This document shows, one piece after another, positions 45,452-53,850 of a DNA stretch of 64,000 bases. The stretch covers positions 62,001-126,000 of the forward strand of contig JADIYA010000009.1 in NCBI GenBank assembly GCA_016705545.1, in the 5' to 3' direction. The notes under the pieces were generated by a model. It was not told the DNA's origin, made no database searches, and worked only from the letters and a program-made list of their open reading frames with translations. Origin of the DNA: Flavobacteriales bacterium. GTDB taxonomy: Bacteria > Bacteroidota > Bacteroidia > Flavobacteriales_F > PHOS-HE28. The position numbers and the translations under genes are program-made. Position 1 is the first letter of the stretch, and each line of letters opens with the position of its first letter.

Positions 45452-46446
45452 CTACTTCTGCTCCACCCCCGCCTTGTACAACACCTTCCGCAACAGCTTG
45501 CCCCTCTCATCATACTCCATCACCTCGCCCTCGAGCAGGTCATTCGCGTAAGTGCCCTCACGCTTCTTGGTCTGTCCTTCGAGCACGCGCTCCATGTCGG
45601 CCGGCAGTCCCATCGATTCATCGGGTTTGGCGGACTTCACCACCCACTTCCCGTTGTCGTGCCACTCGGTGAATTTGCCTCGCGCTTGCCCTTCTTGTAG
45701 GTGAGCTCGCTCTTGGGGCGCTCATCGTCGAAGTACTCGGTGAAGGTGCCGTTCTCCTTGCGCTCCTTCACCAGCTCGCCCTTGGCATAGAGCGCTTGCA
45801 GCTGCAATGATCCATCGGCATTGAAGTAGTACCAGGTCCCATCGCGCACGCCGTTCACCACATCGCCCTCGATCTCTTTCTTGCCGTTCGGATGGTAGAA
45901 GGTCATGCGGCCCTCGGCCTCACCGTTCACGTAGGTCGCTTCGCTCTTCAGCTTGCCATTGGCGAACCAGCTCTTACTCGGACCGTGCAGCTCACCGTTC
46001 ACGCGCTCCTCGCGCTCGGCCACCTGCCCATCGGGGTAGTACGTGAGTTGCTCCCCGTGGAGCTTGCTGTCCCGGTATCGCTCCACCTTGCGTAAGCTGG
46101 CATCGGCGGCGTAGTAGTTCCACGTGCTGTCTTTCTGCTGCCCGATGTACCTGCCGCGGGCCATCACCGCACCGTTGAGGTGGTAGTGCTCCGCGCGGCT
46201 CGTTCGTCCATCGCCGGCGTGGAGCTGCATGGTGGTCAGGCGCCCCTTCTCGTCGTAGTGCCTGAACTCGCCCGTAGGCTTATCGTCGATGAACTGGCCT
46301 TTGTACCGCAGCTGACCATTGGGCCAGGATTTGCTCCACGCGCCCTGCTTGCGGCCTTTGGCATCGGTGGTGTTGGGTGTTGGCTGAGCGGCCGAAGAGA
46401 GCACCGCAAGGACGCACAGGACAATGAGGAAGGCATGGGTTCGCAC
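45452..46446 (-). pseudogene. MORN-repeat exported protein, frameshifted
   Basis: A GTG at 46446 opens the signal peptide (HAFLIVLCVLAVLSSAAQ), and the TACTTTTG promoter 4 bp upstream supports it over an earlier ATG. MORN-type (toxin_15-like) repeats of ~23 residues follow: 'SWPNGQLRYKGQFIDDKPTGE', 'YYPDGQVAEREERVNGELHGP', 'WFANGKLKSEATYVNGEAEGR', 'YHPNGKKEIEGDVVNGVRDGT' and more. After 'SELTYKKGK' the frame changes near 45675; the continuation 'KFTEWHDNGKWVVKSAKPDES' ends at 45452. The intact protein would have ~330 aa. Such proteins are probably periplasmic; function unknown. Confidence 0.8.
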
Positions 46447-46450
46447 GGCG

Positions 46451-46458
46451 CAAAAGTA
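46451..46458 (-). promoter_or_regulatory. -7 promoter element (TACTTTTG)
   Basis: Exact TAnnTTTG match on the minus strand, followed by CGCC, 4 bp before the GTG start of the MORN gene. Confidence 0.65.
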
Positions 46459-46534
46459 GTTGAGGGGTGAAGGCCCCTCGAGGAGCAAAGACAAGGCCGA
46501 TAGCGCCATAGCCGAACAGCAACCGGAGCGCCAT

Positions 46535-46542
46535 CATCTTTG
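46535..46542 (+). promoter_or_regulatory. -7 promoter element (CATCTTTG) for the MATE gene
   Basis: One mismatch from TAnnTTTG, followed by CGCCGCC, 7 bp before the TTG start of the MATE gene. It is divergent to the MORN promoter ~80 bp away. Confidence 0.55.
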
Positions 46543-46549
46543 CGCCGCC

Positions 46550-47866
46550 TTGAGCGCGCGAGCACCCATTTCACGGAAGGACATCGATCGGCTGGCGGTC
46601 CCGGCGATCATCAGTGGCATCGCGGAGCCGGTGATCTCGCTGGTGGACACGGCCTTCGTGGGGCGATTGGGCACGGCCGACCTGGCTGCGGTGGGCATCG
46701 CGAGCAGCTTCTTCCTGCTGGTGGTATGGGTGCTGGCGCAAACGCGCAGCGCCGTGCTCGCCGTGGTGGCGCGCTACTTCGGCGAGGGCCGCGTGGATGC
46801 CATCACAGGGCTGGTGCCCATCGCGATCTGGATGAATTTCGCGTTGGGCTTCCTCTTCTTCGCCCTCACCACGGCCTTCGCCGAACCCATCTTCCGCATG
46901 TACAATGCCGATGGCGAGATCCTGGAGAAAGCGGTCGAGTATTACCGGATCCGCAGCTATGGCCACCCGATCGTGCTGGCCACCTTCGCCCTCACTGGCG
47001 CATTCCGCGGCATCCAGAACCTGAGCTGGGGCATGTGGATCAGCATCATCGGCGCGGCGGTGAACGGGGCGTTGAACCCGTTGCTGATCTTCGGCTGGGG
47101 ACCGATCGAAGGGATGGGAATCGCCGGCAGCGCATGGGCCAGCCTGTTCGCGCAGGTCGTGATGTTCGGCATCGCCGTGTGGATCATGCAGGCACGCACG
47201 CCGTTCAGCATCATTCCGAAGAGCTGGCATCACCCGGAGCTGAAGGGCCTCTGGCTGCTCAGCACGAATCTCTTCGCACGAACCATCGCCCTCAACACCT
47301 GCTATTACATAGGCAACCGCTACGCAACGGGCTACGGCGAGGCGTACATCGGCGCGCATAGCATCGCCATGCAGATCTGGCTCTTCAGCGCCTTCTTCAT
47401 CGACGGCTACGCGGCTGCCGGCAGTGTGCTGGTGGGGAGGCTCAATGGGGAGCGCAACTGGCGCGAGCTGCACCGGGTGAGCTGGCAGGTGGTGCGCATG
47501 AGCGTGCTGATCGGAGCGGTGCTGGCGCTGGTTTACCTCATTGGCTATCGCAGCATCGGCCATCTGTTCACGCAGGATGAGCGCGTGCTCGAACTGCTCT
47601 ATGCTGTGTTCTGGATGGTGGTGATCACGCAGCCGATCAACGCGGTGGCCTTCGCCTTCGACGGCGTGTACAAGGGCCTCGGCAACGGCAAGATCCTGCG
47701 CAACGTGCTGCTGATCTCGGCCTTCGGCGTCTTCATCCCGGTGGCCTGGGGCATGCACCTGCTCGACGCCAAGCTCTTCGCGGTTTGGACCGCATTCCTC
47801 CTATGGATGGCCGTGCGCGGCCTGCTGCTCGCCGTGCACTTCGAGAAGCACCATCGGCCCGCCTAA
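46550..47866 (+). CDS. MATE family multidrug/metabolite efflux transporter
   Basis: 438 aa from a TTG at 46550 (LSARAPISRKDIDRLAVPAIISGIAEP). The longer upstream ORF would run through the promoter and start within a low-complexity region. Twelve hydrophobic segments; MATE hallmarks are 'VISLVDTAFVGRLGTADLAAVGIASSFF', 'GAFRGIQNLSWGMWISIIGAAVN', 'EAYIGAHSIAMQIWLFSAFFIDGYAAA' and 'AFDGVYKGLGNGKILRN'. It exports drugs or metabolites using Na+ or H+ antiport; the local Na+-NQR would support Na+ coupling (inference). Inner membrane. Confidence 0.93.
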   Translation: MSARAPISRKDIDRLAVPAIISGIAEPVISLVDTAFVGRLGTADLAAVGIASSFFLLVVWVLAQTRSAVLAVVARYFGEGRVDAITGLVPIAIWMNFALGFLFFALTTAFAEPIFRMYNADGEILEKAVEYYRIRSYGHPIVLATFALTGAFRGIQNLSWGMWISIIGAAVNGALNPLLIFGWGPIEGMGIAGSAWASLFAQVVMFGIAVWIMQARTPFSIIPKSWHHPELKGLWLLSTNLFARTIALNTCYYIGNRYATGYGEAYIGAHSIAMQIWLFSAFFIDGYAAAGSVLVGRLNGERNWRELHRVSWQVVRMSVLIGAVLALVYLIGYRSIGHLFTQDERVLELLYAVFWMVVITQPINAVAFAFDGVYKGLGNGKILRNVLLISAFGVFIPVAWGMHLLDAKLFAVWTAFLLWMAVRGLLLAVHFEKHHRPA

Positions 47867-47871
47867 CTTCG
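47864..47871 (+). promoter_or_regulatory. -7 promoter element (TAACTTCG)
   Basis: One mismatch from TAnnTTTG. It overlaps the MATE stop codon and lies 4 bp before the next start codon. Confidence 0.5.
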
Positions 47872-47875
47872 TCCC

Positions 47876-48427
47876 ATGCGAAGCCCGATTCTCGCGATCC
47901 TGCTCCTGGCCGCCGTGCAGGGCGCAGCCCAGGACTTCGGTGATTGGGACGATCCCCCGCAAAGCTGGCGCGACCGCATTTGGTTCGGCGGCGGATTGAA
48001 TGTCGGCTTCGGAACGATCACCGCCGTACAGATCGATCCGGTGGTCGGCTACAAAGTGGATCAGAAGGGCCGTTATTCCATCGGCTTGGGCGGCACCTAT
48101 TGGCATTTCCGGGACAACACGCCGGGCTACCAGTTCCGTGAGACGGGTCTCGGTTACCGTGCCTTCAACCGCTTCCGGGTGATTCCGCCGGTGTTCCTGC
48201 ACGCGGAATTCCTGCACTTGCGGGTGCCGGTATGGAGCCCGACCGATCGCGGATTCGTGAACACTTGGGTGCCGCACGTGCTCGTGGGCGGCGGCTACAT
48301 GCAGCGCATCAGCCCGGGCAGCTCGCTGTACGTGCAATTGCTCTACGAAGTGCTGCAAGATCCTAATAGCCGCTATCGCCTTTGGCGCGGGCCCATCCTC
48401 GGCGGTGGCATCGGCATCGGATTCTGA
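47876..48427 (+). CDS. Small outer-membrane beta-barrel-like protein
   Basis: 183 aa. The signal peptide is MRSPILAILLLAAVQGAAQ. The rest is a series of amphipathic strands, 'RIWFGGGLNVGFGTITAVQIDPVVGYKV' and 'YSIGLGGTYWHFRDN', ending 'GPILGGGIGIGF', where the terminal Phe is the usual beta-barrel assembly signal. It fits a small 8-strand OmpX/porin-like fold. It directly precedes the pigment-type locus with a 3-bp gap to the C45 gene, so it may be co-transcribed. Role unknown. Confidence 0.75.
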   Translation: MRSPILAILLLAAVQGAAQDFGDWDDPPQSWRDRIWFGGGLNVGFGTITAVQIDPVVGYKVDQKGRYSIGLGGTYWHFRDNTPGYQFRETGLGYRAFNRFRVIPPVFLHAEFLHLRVPVWSPTDRGFVNTWVPHVLVGGGYMQRISPGSSLYVQLLYEVLQDPNSRYRLWRGPILGGGIGIGF

Positions 48428-48430
48428 AGC

Positions 48431-50131
48431 ATGGCCGCCCGCCGCGCGCTCCGCCGTCTCCGCAACATCGCGCTCGTCGCATCAGCGCTGCTGGTGATCG
48501 GTGCGGCTTGGTTCGCCATCGAAGTGCACGTATCAGCCCCGTTGTCCGAAGGAGAAACCGATCGAGTTCCTGCGCGAAGCCAGGGGCCCGATGGCCGCTG
48601 GCACGTAGGCCGCAATTGGCTCGGTCGCGATAGCCTTGGCCTATATGAGGCCTATGTCGAAGGCGGGGAGTTGGAGCGTGGCCTCGCCTATGGCGCACTG
48701 GCCAGCGAACTCATCGAAGAGCAGGAGCGGATCTTCGTGGGCCGCTTGCGCGAGATGGTGCCGGGAGCCGTGCGGCTCGATTACCTGAAGTACTTCACCG
48801 CTTGGTACAACCGTGACCTCGATGAGCACGTGCCGCACGAATACCTGCGCGAGATCTACGGCGTGAGCCGCTCCTTCGCCGATGCGTACGACTTCGTGGG
48901 GCCGAAGTACATGCGCGCCCTCAACTACCACGCGGCGCACGACATCGGCCATGCGCTCACCGACCTTGCCATGGTGGGCTGCACCTCATTCGCGGCGAAG
49001 GGAGAACGATCGGCCGACGGCCAGCTGATCATCGGCCGCAACTTCGACTTCTGGATGGGCGACGACTTCGCCCGGGAAAAGCTCATCCTCTTCATCAGGC
49101 CCGATGAAGGGATCCCGCACGTATTGGTGAGTTGGGGCGGCTTCATGGGGGCCGCTTCGGCCATGAACCTCGAGGGCCTAACCGTAACCATCAACGCCGC
49201 GCGCAGCGAACTGCCTTACGGAGCGCGCACCCCCATAGCGCTGCTGGCGCGCGCCATTGTGCAGCATGCCGCCACGATCGACGAGGCCATCGCCATCGCC
49301 GCAAAGCATGAGGTGTTCGTAAGCGAGAGCATCCTGGTGGCCAGTGCGCGCGATGGCCGCGCTGTCATCATCGAGAAAGCCCCGAATGGCATGGACGTGT
49401 ACGATCCCGGCACCGATCTGCTCGTTTGCGCCAACCATTACCAGAGCGACCGATTCAAGGACAGCGCGCCCAACCAAGCCAACATCCGCGAGAGCGACAG
49501 CATGGCGCGCTTCAGGCGCATGCAGCAGCTCGTGGACTCGGCAGGCACGCTTGACCCGAGCAACGCGGCGGCGATCCTGCGCGAGCGCAAAGGATTCAAC
49601 GGCGCTGAACTGGGCATGGGCAACCCGGCATCGATCAACCAGCTCATCGCGCATCATGCCGTGATCATGCAGCCCACCGAGCGCCGCCTTTACGTGAGCG
49701 CATGGCCCTACCAATTGGGCGCCTTCGCCTGCTACGACCTCCGTGACGTGTTCGCGCGCTGCGCTTCGGGAGACGGGCTCACCATCATCCGCGATACCGC
49801 GCGAACCATTGGTCCCGACCCATTCCTCATCACGCCTCAATTCGCCGAGCACCAGTGGTGGCAGCAGCAGCGCACGCGGATCGCAAGCAGCGTGCTTGCA
49901 GGAGCGCCCATCACCCTAACCGCTCAGGAAACGCAACGCTTCGTCGCGGCAGCGCCTGACAGCTACATCACGCACATGGCATTGGGCGATCTGCATCGCG
50001 CCCGCCAGGAGAACGTCCTAGCAGCGGAGCGATACAGCGCTGCGCTGCGCCTGCCCGTCGCATCGAAGAAAGAACGTGAACGCTTGGAGGAACGCTTGCG
50101 CGCTTGCACCTTGGCCGCCGCTGAGCCATGA
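48431..50131 (+). CDS. C45 family autoproteolytic acyltransferase/hydrolase
   Basis: 566 aa. An N-terminal signal anchor (about 12-32) precedes a long NTN-hydrolase domain. The likely autocatalytic nucleophile is Cys at about residue 184 in 'LAMVGCTSFAAKGERSADGQLIIGRNFDFW'. In C45/acyl-CoA:6-APA acyltransferase-like enzymes a G-C-T/S-x-F sequence becomes the new N-terminus after self-cleavage. Downstream 'NLEGLTVTINAARSELP' and 'CANHYQSDRFKDSAPN' fit the family. C45 members occur in flexirubin/dialkylresorcinol loci. A role in acyl transfer to the polyene product, or its hydrolysis, is inferred. Confidence 0.85.
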   Translation: MAARRALRRLRNIALVASALLVIGAAWFAIEVHVSAPLSEGETDRVPARSQGPDGRWHVGRNWLGRDSLGLYEAYVEGGELERGLAYGALASELIEEQERIFVGRLREMVPGAVRLDYLKYFTAWYNRDLDEHVPHEYLREIYGVSRSFADAYDFVGPKYMRALNYHAAHDIGHALTDLAMVGCTSFAAKGERSADGQLIIGRNFDFWMGDDFAREKLILFIRPDEGIPHVLVSWGGFMGAASAMNLEGLTVTINAARSELPYGARTPIALLARAIVQHAATIDEAIAIAAKHEVFVSESILVASARDGRAVIIEKAPNGMDVYDPGTDLLVCANHYQSDRFKDSAPNQANIRESDSMARFRRMQQLVDSAGTLDPSNAAAILRERKGFNGAELGMGNPASINQLIAHHAVIMQPTERRLYVSAWPYQLGAFACYDLRDVFARCASGDGLTIIRDTARTIGPDPFLITPQFAEHQWWQQQRTRIASSVLAGAPITLTAQETQRFVAAAPDSYITHMALGDLHRARQENVLAAERYSAALRLPVASKKERERLEERLRACTLAAAEP

Positions 50132-51384
50132 GCGACCCGCACCCTTCCACCGAATCGCGCCTGATCAATCGCTTGCGGGCGCATGTAGAGGACCTGCGCA
50201 CGCGCTCAACTTGGTACCGCGAACGGCTCGCCTCCATTGGCAGTCCGCGCACCGCCGAGGACTTCGATCACCTGCCCTTCACCACCAAGCAGGAACTGAG
50301 CGAACAGCATGGGCGCTTCCTCAGTGTGCCGCGACATGCCATCGCGGAGCATGTGTTCACCAGCGGCACCACCGGTAAGCCGGTGCCCTTCGCGCTTAGC
50401 GCCGCCGATGTGGATCGCTTGGGCGCCAATGAGCGCCAATCGCTCGCCACGGCCGGCATCACCGCCGCCGATACCGTGCAGATCACCACCACGCTCGACA
50501 AGCGCTTCATGGCCGGACTGGCTTATTGGCTCGGGCTTCGGTCCATCGGCGCTGGCGTGGTGCGCAGCGGTCCTGGCAATGCAGAGGGCCAGTGGGAGAC
50601 GGCGATGGAGTGTGGGACCACCACGCTCATCGGTGTGCCTTCCTTCCTGTTGCGCATGCTGCGCGAATGGGAGAAGCGCGGGCTGCGCGTGGACCAAACG
50701 TCCATCACCCGCGCCGTGTGCATCGGTGAGCCCATCGCATCCGGATTCGGCGAGGCGAACCTGCTAGCGAAGCGGATCGCCGAGCTGTGCCCATTCCGAT
50801 TGCACGGCACTTATGCCAGCACCGAGATGGCCACGGCTTGCACCGAAGCACGGCCTTTCGCGGGGCACGTCGTGCCCAGCGAACTCATGCACATCGAAGT
50901 GGTGGATGATGAAGGCAGGCCCGTGACCGAAGGCGAAGCCGGCGAAGTGGTGGCCACCCCCTTCGGGGTTGAGGCCATGCCGCTGCTCCGCTTCCGCACT
51001 GGTGATATATGCGCTTGGCGCATGGGCACTGATGGCTCAGGCAGACCTGCCTTGCTGCTCGGGCCTGTGCTCGGCCGAAAGGAGCAGCGCTTGAAGGTGA
51101 AGGGCACCACCCTATGGCCGCAGCAGGTGATCGATGCGCTGAACGCTGAACCCGATCTTGAAGGATTCGCCGTGGTGCGTGAGCGCGACGAGCATGGCGG
51201 CGATGCCCTTCGCGTGCTGGCCGCAGCCCCCGCTTCCGCGCTTCAAGACCTCGGGGACCGGCTGGCCGAAAGGCTGCGCGTGCGCCCCGCGGTGGAAGCC
51301 ATCAGTCGTTCGGAACTCGATAAGCTGATCCATGACCCGCGGCAACGGAAACCGATGATCGTCATCGATCGAACGAAGGCATAG
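50128..51384 (+). CDS. AMP-binding (PaaK/CoF synthetase-like) adenylating enzyme
   Basis: 418 aa, overlapping the C45 gene by 4 bp. 'HVFTSGTTGKPVPFAL' is the P-loop-like AMP/ATP signature (about residues 73-88), 'LHGTYASTEMATACTE' is the A5 motif (Y-G-x-T/S-E type), 'FRTGDICAWRM' is the TGD motif (A7), and 'GRKEQRLKVKGTTLWPQQVIDAL' covers A8. The shorter PaaK-type architecture suggests activation of a small aromatic acid. In this locus 4-coumarate-type starters made by the ammonia-lyase are the obvious candidate substrate (inference), with transfer to CoA or the local ACP. Confidence 0.85.
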   Translation: MSDPHPSTESRLINRLRAHVEDLRTRSTWYRERLASIGSPRTAEDFDHLPFTTKQELSEQHGRFLSVPRHAIAEHVFTSGTTGKPVPFALSAADVDRLGANERQSLATAGITAADTVQITTTLDKRFMAGLAYWLGLRSIGAGVVRSGPGNAEGQWETAMECGTTTLIGVPSFLLRMLREWEKRGLRVDQTSITRAVCIGEPIASGFGEANLLAKRIAELCPFRLHGTYASTEMATACTEARPFAGHVVPSELMHIEVVDDEGRPVTEGEAGEVVATPFGVEAMPLLRFRTGDICAWRMGTDGSGRPALLLGPVLGRKEQRLKVKGTTLWPQQVIDALNAEPDLEGFAVVRERDEHGGDALRVLAAAPASALQDLGDRLAERLRVRPAVEAISRSELDKLIHDPRQRKPMIVIDRTKA

Positions 51385-51445
51385 CGCTACTTATGCACTT
51401 GCACCAGACGAGTCCTTTGTCCCTCGCGCAAACACCAACTCCCAA

Positions 51446-52743
51446 ATGGACGACCGCCATTCCAGTGATTCGGGCGCAGGCCGCTTCGACGTGCTGATCA
51501 TTGGCGCTGGCCCTTCGGGAACCGTGGCGGCGGCCTGGCTCGCGAAGCAGGGCCATCGTGTGGCGGTGCTCGAGCGCGCCACCTTCCCGCGCTTCGTGAT
51601 CGGCGAGAGCCTATTGCCCTTGAGCATGGGCCATTGGGATGAGACGGGCATGCTGCCCAAGCTGATGGAACAGGGCTACGCCATCAAGCGTGGAGCACGC
51701 TTCTTCCGCGCAGGCAAGCAGTTCGACGGCCTTCGGCGAGAATTACACCCAAGGCTGGACCTGGACCTGGCAGGTGCCGCGCGACCACTTCGATAACGTA
51801 TTGGCCGACGAGGCGCCGGCTGGGCGCTGAGATCCTCTTTGATCACGAAGCGCTGCGCGTCGACCTCGACCATGGTGACGGCGTTGAATTGATCACCCGC
51901 CAACATGGAGCTGAGCACCGATTCACGGGGCGATTCCTCATTGATAGCAGCGGCTACGGCGGCACCTTGGTGAAGCTCCTCGGACTGCACGATGCCCCGG
52001 CCGGCAATGGGCGCATGGCGCTGTTCGCCCAAGTGCGCGAGACCGAGGAGCACCGCGCGCGCTACTTCGAGCCCATGCAGATCAGCTTCGAGGTGGTGGC
52101 GCGGGACCTCTGGTTCTGGAGCATCCCCTTCTCCGACGGCCGCACCTCCATCGGCTTCGTCGGCGACAACAGTCATTTCGCCGAGGCGATGGCATCCGGC
52201 TCCAATGCCATGGCCATGAACAGGATGCTGGAGAAGCAGAAGGCCTTCGACGACCGCTACGCGAAGGTCGAATTCGTGCATGGCCCCCAATGCATCCGCG
52301 AATACACGCACTACAACCAAGCCCTCACCGGAGAGCGCTATGTGCTCACCGGCAACTGCGCCGGCTTCCTCGATCCGGTGTTCAGCAGCGGGGTGGCCTT
52401 CGCCACCGAGAGCGGGCTGCGGGCCGCCAAGCTCCTCGACCGCCAGTTGCGCGGCGAGGCCATCGATTGGAAGAGCGAATACGAGGACCATATCCGCAGT
52501 GGCGCCGAGGTGTTCCGCACCTACGTGGACACCTGGTACGACGGCGACCTCCAAGACATCTTCTTCGCCGAAGAGGTGGAGCAATCGCACAAAGAGCGCA
52601 TCGTCGAGGTGCTCGCGGGCTACTTGTGGGACAGCACCAATCCATACGTGAGCAAGCACGGCAAGGCGGTGCGGGCACTTGCGCAGACGATCCGATTGCG
52701 TGATGCCGAGCGACGTGCCAAGGCTGCCACGGGCCTACATTAG
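51446..52743 (+). pseudogene. FAD-dependent halogenase-like oxidoreductase, frameshifted
   Basis: The N-terminal frame shows the FAD motif 'VLIIGAGPSGTVAAAWLAKQG' and 'FPRFVIGESLLPLSMGHWDE', typical of CmlS/CndH-type halogenases. It shifts near 51730 into 'FGENYTQGWTWTWQVPRDHFD' and again near 51815 into the frame that runs to 52743. That part contains 'DLWFWSIPFSDGRTSIGFVGD', where W-x-W-x-I-P is the flavin-halogenase signature, and 'YVLTGNCAGFLDPVFSSGVAFATESG', a GD/G-C-AGFLDP-type FAD site. An intact product would be ~430 aa. It probably halogenates or oxidises the aromatic head group (inference). Confidence 0.85.
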
Positions 52744-52770
52744 GCGCATACAAAAAGTGGCAGTACGCGC

Positions 52771-53850
52771 ATGAAGGAAGCAGGACAGAATACCAGCATC
52801 GTGGATGAGAGCACCGCCGCCGACGCGCGCGCCGAGGCTCAGCGCATCGCTTTCGGCCCCGTGCTATTCCAAGCTTGCCAGGCCATGCGCAGAATCGGCC
52901 TGCTCGATGCGATGGCCAAGGCCCGGCGCGACGGGGCAACGGAGGCCGACCTGATCGCAGGCTGCGGATTGACGTCCTACGGCTTCCGTGTGCTCATCGA
53001 CATGGCCCTCACCGCGAATGTGGCCTGGCAGCGCGGGGACCGTTACGGACTCACCAAGACAGGCCACATGCTCGCAACCGACGAGATGACGCGCGTGAAC
53101 CTCGACTTCGTGGACGACGTGTGCTACAAAGGCCTCGTGCATCTCGAAGAGGCCGTGCGCACCGGAACGCCAGCGGGGCTGCGCGAACATGGTTCCTGGC
53201 CCACAGTGTACCAGGGCCTCGCCCACCTGCCGACGGCGTTCCGCAAGAGCTGGTTCGAATTCGACAACTATTACAGTGACCGTTCCTATCCCGAAGCGCT
53301 CAACATCGTGTTCCGCGACAAACCACGCGTGATCATGGACGTTGGCGCCAACAATGGGAAATGGAGCCTCGCTTGCCTGAGGCACGACCCTGATGTGCGC
53401 ATGATCGCCGTGGACCTGCCCGGCCAGCTGCGCGACCTCGAGCGCAACATCACCCAAGCGGGCATGAGCGCGCGCGTGACCACCCACGCCGCTGACATGT
53501 TGGATTCCGCGAGCATCCTGCCAGCTGGCGCCGATGCCATTTGGATGAGCCAGTTCCTGGATTGCTTCAGCGAGGACGAAGTGGTGGCCATCCTGCAGAA
53601 GGCCAAGGCGGCCCTGAGCGCCGAGGCATCGCTGTGGATCATGGAGACCTTCATCGACCACCAGCGGTTCACGGCGGCCGAGTTCTCGCTCGCCGCAACT
53701 TCCCTTTACTTCACCGCCATTGCGAACGGCAACAGCCGCATGTACCGCGCTGAGCACTTCGAGCCCTTAGTGAAGCGTGCCGGACTGCGCATCGTTGAGC
53801 GCATGGTCGATGTGGGGCTCGGGCACAGCCTGCTGCGCTGCATGCGCTGA
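52771..53850 (+). CDS. O-methyltransferase family protein
   Basis: 359 aa. An N-terminal winged-helix dimerisation domain (about 20-110; 'LFQACQAMRRIGLLDAM', 'TEADLIAGCGLTSYGFRVLIDMAL') is followed by a Rossmann methyltransferase domain with motif I 'RVIMDVGANNGKWSLACL' at about 190 and 'MIAVDLPGQLRDLERNI'. This is the plant-type/acetylserotonin O-methyltransferase-like fold (Dimerisation2 plus Methyltransf_2). Probably methylates a phenolic hydroxyl of the aromatic head group (inference). Its 3' end abuts the convergent oxidoreductase gene with no spacer. Confidence 0.85.
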   Translation: MKEAGQNTSIVDESTAADARAEAQRIAFGPVLFQACQAMRRIGLLDAMAKARRDGATEADLIAGCGLTSYGFRVLIDMALTANVAWQRGDRYGLTKTGHMLATDEMTRVNLDFVDDVCYKGLVHLEEAVRTGTPAGLREHGSWPTVYQGLAHLPTAFRKSWFEFDNYYSDRSYPEALNIVFRDKPRVIMDVGANNGKWSLACLRHDPDVRMIAVDLPGQLRDLERNITQAGMSARVTTHAADMLDSASILPAGADAIWMSQFLDCFSEDEVVAILQKAKAALSAEASLWIMETFIDHQRFTAAEFSLAATSLYFTAIANGNSRMYRAEHFEPLVKRAGLRIVERMVDVGLGHSLLRCMR

